Shown: one piece after another, positions 5,641 to 9,628 of the stretch
Position numbering within the stretch: position 1 is the first letter of the stretch
How the letters are laid out: each line of letters opens with the position of its first letter
NCBI GenBank assembly: GCA_934403665.1
Contig: CAKRUL010000023.1
Span: 1-9,628 of the forward strand
Direction: 5' to 3'
Length of the DNA: 9,628 nucleotides
Source: an uncultured Clostridia bacterium
Lineage (GTDB): Bacteria; Bacillota_A; Clostridia; UMGS1840; HGM11507
Translations under genes and position numbers: made by a program
Notes under the pieces: generated by a model
Seen by the model: the letters and a program-made list of their open reading frames with translations, nothing else
The model's database searches: none
Told to the model about the DNA's origin: nothing

Positions 5641-8208
5641 CTATCTATTGAAACGGAGGGAAGAAGGGTTGGATTCGTCGTATTTCTGAATATCACCCGT
5701 CGTTTTAATGGAAATGCTGGAAGCGGTTCTTGTGGAATCATAGCTGTAGACCGCAACATTTTCCAAGGTATAGTTTTCAATATCGGATTCCCCGACGGTC
5801 ACATTCATGGAAGAGGGGAATTTTTTTGCTACTTTTCCGTACACAATTTTCATATCTTCCCCGATGTTCTTTGTAAATTCAGTGTTTTTGGAAGCGATGT
5901 CAAACAGGAGAGAAATTTTCTCAATCTTGCCGTCACTGTTGGTTCTTAACTGAATCACATCGCCCTGCTGAAGCGCTTTTCGGCTTTCGCCTTCTCCCTT
6001 CACAAGCAGGCCAAGCTCTTTTGCTTCAAAGGTTGTCATCTTGTTGTCATATGCGACATAAAGCTTTTCGATTTCATCGCCTTTGTCGTTTCTCGCCTTG
6101 GTGATCTTGTTGACAACGGCAATCGGAGATTCCAGATTCGTTTTTCCGTCCGAGTTGGTTACCAGAACAATTTTGGCATTCAGATTTTCTTCTGCGTCAA
6201 AGACTTCAATATTATATTTGTCATCATTTTCAAACATGGTATAATCTCTGACTGCAAATTCTTCTTCCTCTGCGCCTGCCGGAACGTCGAATACCAGCGT
6301 ATCCTCGGTCAAACGGAATCTGCCCAGCTTGTTGGAATTGGATTTGTATACCACGTCATTGCCTGCGAAGTTTTTGGTGAAGTTATATTTGTCGATAAAC
6401 AGATTACTCTCTCCGGATTTATCCGCCGCTGTTTTCAAGACGTTCACTTTGTTTGCGGAGTTTTGCTCGTATGTGATAACCTGTGCTTTTACTTTTCCGC
6501 CGGAGCTTAAGGCGCTCAGCACATTCGTTGCTTCGGTGTTGTTTTTGTCATTGAACTTTATTTTATCGTTCAGTTCCACAATTTTGATTTCGCCTTTGGT
6601 GTTCATCAGCTTTAATTCCACGGTGTTGTCAAGACCCGTTTTCAGATTTCCGGCAATCAGATAGGCATACTCTGTACCGGCAGAGGTGCTCCGGTCCGAT
6701 GCGGCGATTCTGCCCAGCGCATCCAGATAATAGGTGCCCTCGTCCTGCAATTTGATATCTGCCGTGTAGTTTTCGGCTTTCTGATAGGATTTGTCGCCGA
6801 TTTTATAGCGGTCATCCTCGATTTCCGTTACCTTTCCGGTTACTTTTTCTCTGGAAACCTGAACGATGATCAGGCTTTTGTCTTCGGAAATCGTGTAGGA
6901 CAAAACATCCCACTCTTTAAGATCCTTCAGCTCGATTTGTCCGCCGTCTGCGTCTTTCAATTCAAACTGATAGCTGCTGTCGTCCGGATCCAGCGTCAGC
7001 GGAGCGTTTCCGTATTTGTCAATCACTTTGAAGCTGGAGGGAATGGTTTCTTCCACCACTAAATTTGTGACTTCGTTGACAAATACAATATCATACCGGT
7101 CATCGCCGGTGGTTTCCAAAAGCTTGACGTTTCCGGAGATTTCTTCTCCGCCGGGGAACATTTTATTGTGGTCATACTCCACATAGACGCCGTTATAGAT
7201 CATCACGGCATTGTCGGCGATTCTTGCTTTGGACGGATTCCGGTCATTGTCTTTGTCCTTCCAGTAAGACACCTGACGCTCTTCCACCCGATACATGTTG
7301 GAGCCGACAATATTAATAGTTTTGTTTTTCGATTTTTCCGGTCTGACGAGAAGGATTTCTTTGTCCAATCCGTCTCCGTTATCTTTTGCATAATAGGTTA
7401 CCCGATACCCCAGGTAATTTTTCGCATTGGAGTTTCCGGCTTTGAACAGCTTATCGCTGTCGATTTTAATCTGATTATCGCTCAGAGCGGCATTTCCGGA
7501 AATAGAGGTATACTCGTTTGCTGTGATTTGTCCGGTGGCTTTTTCCACTTTCAGACGATCTGCCAAAATGGTTTTGTCGCTTACTTCGTATTTTGCGTCG
7601 GAACCGAAACCGGTCTGTTCCATTAAGTCAATCGTCAGTGCATTGTATGCCAGGTTGGCAACAATGCCACGAATGACGGCTTCGGAGCCTGCGCCTGCGG
7701 CGTTTTTATTCAAACCGTTTTCCGCAGCGACGATCAGAAAGCCGTTGGGATAGCCGCCCTTGGAGTTGGCAGCAGGTTCATAACCCAAGGCTCTTACTAA
7801 AATGGTGATGGCATCCTGATAAGAAATGTTGGATTCCGGAGCAAAGGTTCCGTCTCCGTTTCCAATGATTAATTTTTGAGAGGTTGCCACATTGATATAA
7901 CCGTTTGCCCAGTGGCTGATCAAAACATCCGAAAAATTCGATTGTTCTTTGGATGCCTCGGCAACGTCGTCCAGTCCTAACAGAGATACGGATACTCTTG
8001 CGAATTCAGCTCTGGTGATGGTGTCTTTCGGGCGGAATGCGCCGGTTTCGGCATCGCCGACCATAATGCCAAGTGCACCCAAAACATATGCCGCTTCCTC
8101 ATAATCGGTGCCTGCAACATCCGGAGAGATGGTAAAAGCGCCTGCCGGAAGCATCCCTGCAAATAACAGGACAAATGCGACTGCAAATGCGGTCAGTTTT
8201 TTTGTCAT
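5641..8208 (-). CDS. S-layer-type surface protein with N-terminal SLH domains
   Basis: An 855-residue exported protein. A signal peptide (residues 1 to about 24: MTKK, hydrophobic core AFAVAFVLLFAGML, cleavage after PAGA) is followed by three SLH segments at about 35-80 (TITRAEFARV), 91-143 (HWANGYINVA, GNGDGTFAP) and 152-195. SLH trios bind pyruvylated secondary wall polymers, so the protein should sit on the cell wall outside. Residues from about 205 to the end are a long, polar, Lys/Asp/Asn-rich region with strand-forming spacing and no domain I recognise, as in many clostridial S-layer proteins. The start is the ATG at 8208-8206: AAAGGAGG lies eight bases before it and the signal peptide begins there; the 42 in-frame residues upstream have no such support. 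It has its own promoter, long leader and terminator, which suggests high expression as a monocistronic message. Confidence 0.93.
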   Translation of the reverse strand: MTKKLTAFAVAFVLLFAGMLPAGAFTISPDVAGTDYEEAAYVLGALGIMVGDAETGAFRPKDTITRAEFARVSVSLLGLDDVAEASKEQSNFSDVLISHWANGYINVATSQKLIIGNGDGTFAPESNISYQDAITILVRALGYEPAANSKGGYPNGFLIVAAENGLNKNAAGAGSEAVIRGIVANLAYNALTIDLMEQTGFGSDAKYEVSDKTILADRLKVEKATGQITANEYTSISGNAALSDNQIKIDSDKLFKAGNSNAKNYLGYRVTYYAKDNGDGLDKEILLVRPEKSKNKTINIVGSNMYRVEERQVSYWKDKDNDRNPSKARIADNAVMIYNGVYVEYDHNKMFPGGEEISGNVKLLETTGDDRYDIVFVNEVTNLVVEETIPSSFKVIDKYGNAPLTLDPDDSSYQFELKDADGGQIELKDLKEWDVLSYTISEDKSLIIVQVSREKVTGKVTEIEDDRYKIGDKSYQKAENYTADIKLQDEGTYYLDALGRIAASDRSTSAGTEYAYLIAGNLKTGLDNTVELKLMNTKGEIKIVELNDKIKFNDKNNTEATNVLSALSSGGKVKAQVITYEQNSANKVNVLKTAADKSGESNLFIDKYNFTKNFAGNDVVYKSNSNKLGRFRLTEDTLVFDVPAGAEEEEFAVRDYTMFENDDKYNIEVFDAEENLNAKIVLVTNSDGKTNLESPIAVVNKITKARNDKGDEIEKLYVAYDNKMTTFEAKELGLLVKGEGESRKALQQGDVIQLRTNSDGKIEKISLLFDIASKNTEFTKNIGEDMKIVYGKVAKKFPSSMNVTVGESDIENYTLENVAVYSYDSTRTASSISIKTTGDIQKYDESNPSSLRFNR

Positions 8209-8238
8209 GAAAGATTCCTCCTTTAGAATTTTCAGGTG

Positions 8239-8265
8239 TGCAGAACACAAGCACCCGGTTCTGCA
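8239..8265 (-). other. Hairpin in the 5' leader of the SLH gene
   Basis: TGCAGAAC (8239-8246) pairs over eight bases with GTTCTGCA (8258-8265) around an 11-base loop. On the mRNA it lies shortly upstream of the AAAGGAGG ribosome binding site (plus strand 8217-8224). It has no T tract, so it is more likely an mRNA-stabilising or regulatory leader structure than a terminator. Confidence 0.5.
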
Positions 8266-8346
8266 AGTTCCCTGGTGAAAAATGTGGTTTTCAAGGTCGC
8301 TCTTCTTTTGTGGTTCCTGAGAGGAGCCGAACAAAACAGATTCGAT

Positions 8347-8375
8347 ATTATGTTAACCACGTTGCCTATTGTAAA
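8347..8375 (-). promoter_or_regulatory. Promoter of the SLH surface protein gene
   Basis: On the minus strand TTTACA (plus 8375-8370) and CATAAT (8352-8347) are 17 bases apart, each matching five of six consensus bases. Transcription from about 8340 would give a leader of about 130 nt, a common arrangement for abundant S-layer messages. Confidence 0.65.
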
Positions 8376-8617
8376 AGATTCTTCCTGTTTTTGCAACGTC
8401 AAAAACTTGGAAGGAGCGGAAAATCAAGGAAAGATCACAAATGTCGAAAAGTTTTTTGATTTTTCCGCGGGAGAGGAAGTTTGTCTGATTGGACGCAGGC
8501 GGTTTCGGAAAGTTGCTGGAAAGAGATGACAGACCGGATTTTTTTGCTTTTTTCCTTTTGTGGCGGCTGATACAAAGACATTCCAAAAAATAATTTTGTG
8601 GGAAATGGTGATTATCC
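8376..8617. other. Intergenic DNA between the divergent SLH and rny promoters
   Basis: About 240 bases with no gene I can support. Several frames are open but lack ribosome binding sites and look like chance. The stretch contains T-rich runs (8449-8465 and 8537-8560) and a CCGCGG palindrome at 8465-8470. An AT-rich dyad, CCAAAAAATAATTTTGTGG, begins at 8583. No tRNA, riboswitch or repeat was recognised. Confidence 0.5.
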
Positions 8618-8646
8618 TTGACACTGTACAAAAAAAATATTAGAAT
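8618..8646 (+). promoter_or_regulatory. Promoter of rny
   Basis: TTGACA (8618-8623), a 17-base spacer and TAGAAT (8641-8646) form a strong vegetative promoter. Transcription would start near 8653, giving a leader of about 75 nt before the presumed initiation codon. Confidence 0.8.
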
Positions 8647-8715
8647 ATAAGAGCAGGTAGAATGTATAAATTTAATGATTTTCTCTTTAATCGCATAAAA
8701 AAGAAAAAAGAAACC

Positions 8716-8731
8716 GGAGGTGGTATACATA
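8716..8731 (+). promoter_or_regulatory. Ribosome binding site of rny pointing to an ATA start
   Basis: GGAGGTGGT (8716-8724) matches the 16S anti-Shine-Dalgarno in eight of nine bases. Eight bases after GGAGG the codon is ATA (8729-8731). A TAA at 8696-8698 closes the frame upstream. The only standard upstream codon left, GTG at 8720, lies inside the ribosome binding site itself. Confidence 0.75.
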
Positions 8732-9628
8732 GATACCCAGACAATTATCATTATCGTTGCGGCGATTCTACTGGTTTTGGCGGCGGTTGCAGCTTTTTTC
8801 GCAGGTGTTTCCTATCGGAAAAAAGTGGCGGAAAATGCGATTGGAAGCGCTGAAGAAGAAGCAAAAAAAATTGTGAACGACGCTTTAAAATCATGTGAAA
8901 GCAAGAAAAAAGAAATGCTGTTGGAAGCAAAAGATGAAATCCATAAGAATCGTGTGGAATTCGATAGAGAGATCAAAGAGCGCAGAAACGAAACGCAGCG
9001 CACGGAAAGAAGATTGCTGCAAAAAGAAGAAAACCTTGACAAAAAGCTGGACAACTTAGAAAAGAGAGAAGAGAATTTAAAAGACAAGAACAGAAAACTG
9101 GATGAGAAAGAAGCCTATGTTGAAGAAATTCAGAAAAGGCAGTTGGAAGTGTTGGAAAAACTCTCCGGTTTGACTGCAGAAGAAGCGAAGGAATACCTGC
9201 TGAAAAACATGGAGAGCGAAATCCGTCACGAGGCGGCAATGCTCATCAAAGAAGTGGAAAACGACGTGAAAGAGGAATCGGAAAAGCGCGCACGCAACAT
9301 TTTAAGCGCAGCAATTCAGAAATGTTCCGCCGACCATGTGGCGGAAACCACCGTTTCCGTTGTCAACCTGCCCAGCGATGAAATGAAGGGCAGAATCATC
9401 GGTCGTGAAGGACGGAACATCCGCACGCTCGAACAGTTAACCGGCATTGACCTGATTATTGACGACACGCCCGAGGCGGTTGTTATTTCGGGCTTTGACC
9501 CCATTCGAAGAGAAGTGGCGCGCGTTGCGCTTGAAAAACTCATCAGCGACGGAAGAATTCATCCCGCACGCATTGAGGAAACGGTTGAAAAATCGCGCCG
9601 CGAGGTTGAGGCAATTATCAAGCAGGAG
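8729..9628 (+). CDS. rny: Ribonuclease Y, N-terminal 300 residues (3' end outside window)
   Basis: RNase Y is the membrane-anchored endoribonuclease that starts mRNA decay in Firmicutes as the hub of the degradosome-like network. The frame shows a single N-terminal membrane anchor (residues 4-26, [19 protein letters not shown]). A long charged coiled coil follows (about 30-190, with LLEAKDEIH and [13 protein letters not shown] typical of the family). The KH RNA-binding domain contains [12 protein letters not shown] (221-232) and [20 protein letters not shown]. The window ends within [20 protein letters not shown], before the catalytic HD domain. The likely start is ATA at 8729 behind an excellent ribosome binding site; had it been ATG the protein would begin MDTQT. 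GTG at 8720 is an alternative giving three extra residues. The first in-frame ATG (codon 63, 8915) would delete the anchor and is unlikely. None of the 27 isoleucine codons after the start is ATA. Confidence 0.95.
   Translation, partial: MDTQTIIIIVAAILLVLAAVAAFFAGVSYRKKVAENAIGSAEEEAKKIVNDALKSCESKKKEMLLEAKDEIHKNRVEFDREIKERRNETQRTERRLLQKEENLDKKLDNLEKREENLKDKNRKLDEKEAYVEEIQKRQLEVLEKLSGLTAEEAKEYLLKNMESEIRHEAAMLIKEVENDVKEESEKRARNILSAAIQKCSADHVAETTVSVVNLPSDEMKGRIIGREGRNIRTLEQLTGIDLIIDDTPEAVVISGFDPIRREVARVALEKLISDGRIHPARIEETVEKSRREVEAIIKQE

Noticed and set aside
5619..5642. Small inverted repeat AGCAAT...ATTGCT over the SLH stop codon
   Set aside because: Six pairs with a mismatched interior, next to a far stronger terminator; probably chance.
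7168..7626. Plus-strand ORF of 152 codons inside the SLH gene
   Set aside because: It is the antisense shadow of a confident minus-strand gene, with no ribosome binding site or recognisable motif.
8209..8334. 42-residue N-terminal extension of the SLH protein
   Set aside because: It would place the signal peptide internally and ignore the strong AAAGGAGG site before the ATG at 8208; its DNA is the predicted leader.
8662..8853. Upstream overlapping ORF before and into rny (63 codons)
   Set aside because: Weak ribosome binding site, and its second half is the out-of-frame shadow of the RNase Y membrane anchor. A role in coupling cannot be excluded but has no support.

Overview
The window looks like a chromosomal segment of a low-to-mid-GC Firmicute, most likely of the class Clostridia. 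The supporting signs are strong GGAGG-type ribosome binding sites, RNase Y, a DUF368/PopT carrier, an SLH-domain surface protein and a Lon of the clostridial/LonB style. No phage, plasmid or CRISPR machinery is visible. Both ends are cut through genes: the 3' end of a Lon-family protease at the left and the 5' two thirds of rny (RNase Y) at the right.

Left part (1-3780). The Lon C-terminus (+) converges, six bases apart, with a DUF368 membrane protein (-), the family now known as undecaprenyl-phosphate carriers. A strong extended -10 promoter then drives a two-gene unit: cca (tRNA CCA-adding enzyme, TTG start) and a seven-bladed beta-propeller lactonase-family protein. A hairpin terminator follows the second gene.

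Middle (3780-4570). A perfect TetR-type operator with a -35 box stands before a well-placed ATG whose first nine codons read like a TetR N-terminus, but the frame dies after 35 codons, so this is probably a truncated regulator. A 97-codon ORF crosses the same DNA and runs antisense into a tRNA gene. Next is a complete minus-strand tRNA unit: promoter, tRNA-Ser(UGA), tRNA-Ser(GCU) and terminator.

Right part (4478-9628). An MgtC/SapB membrane protein sits under a consensus promoter. It is followed by an unexplained 395-base interval with a 92-bp direct repeat (one mismatch), a long inverted repeat between the copies, two small ORFs and a strong bidirectional terminator. On the minus strand is an 855-residue S-layer-type protein with three SLH segments, its own promoter and a leader of about 130 nt. 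Divergent from it is rny, whose only well-placed initiation codon appears to be ATA.

Isoleucine codon use changes sharply across the tRNA region: 28 of 46 codons are ATA in cca, against 3 of 26 in mgtC and 0 of 27 in rny. The two halves may therefore have different histories or expression regimes, or the contig may be chimeric. The points most worth a second look are the duplicated 92-bp element, the ATA start of rny, the decapitated TetR-like locus and this codon-usage break.
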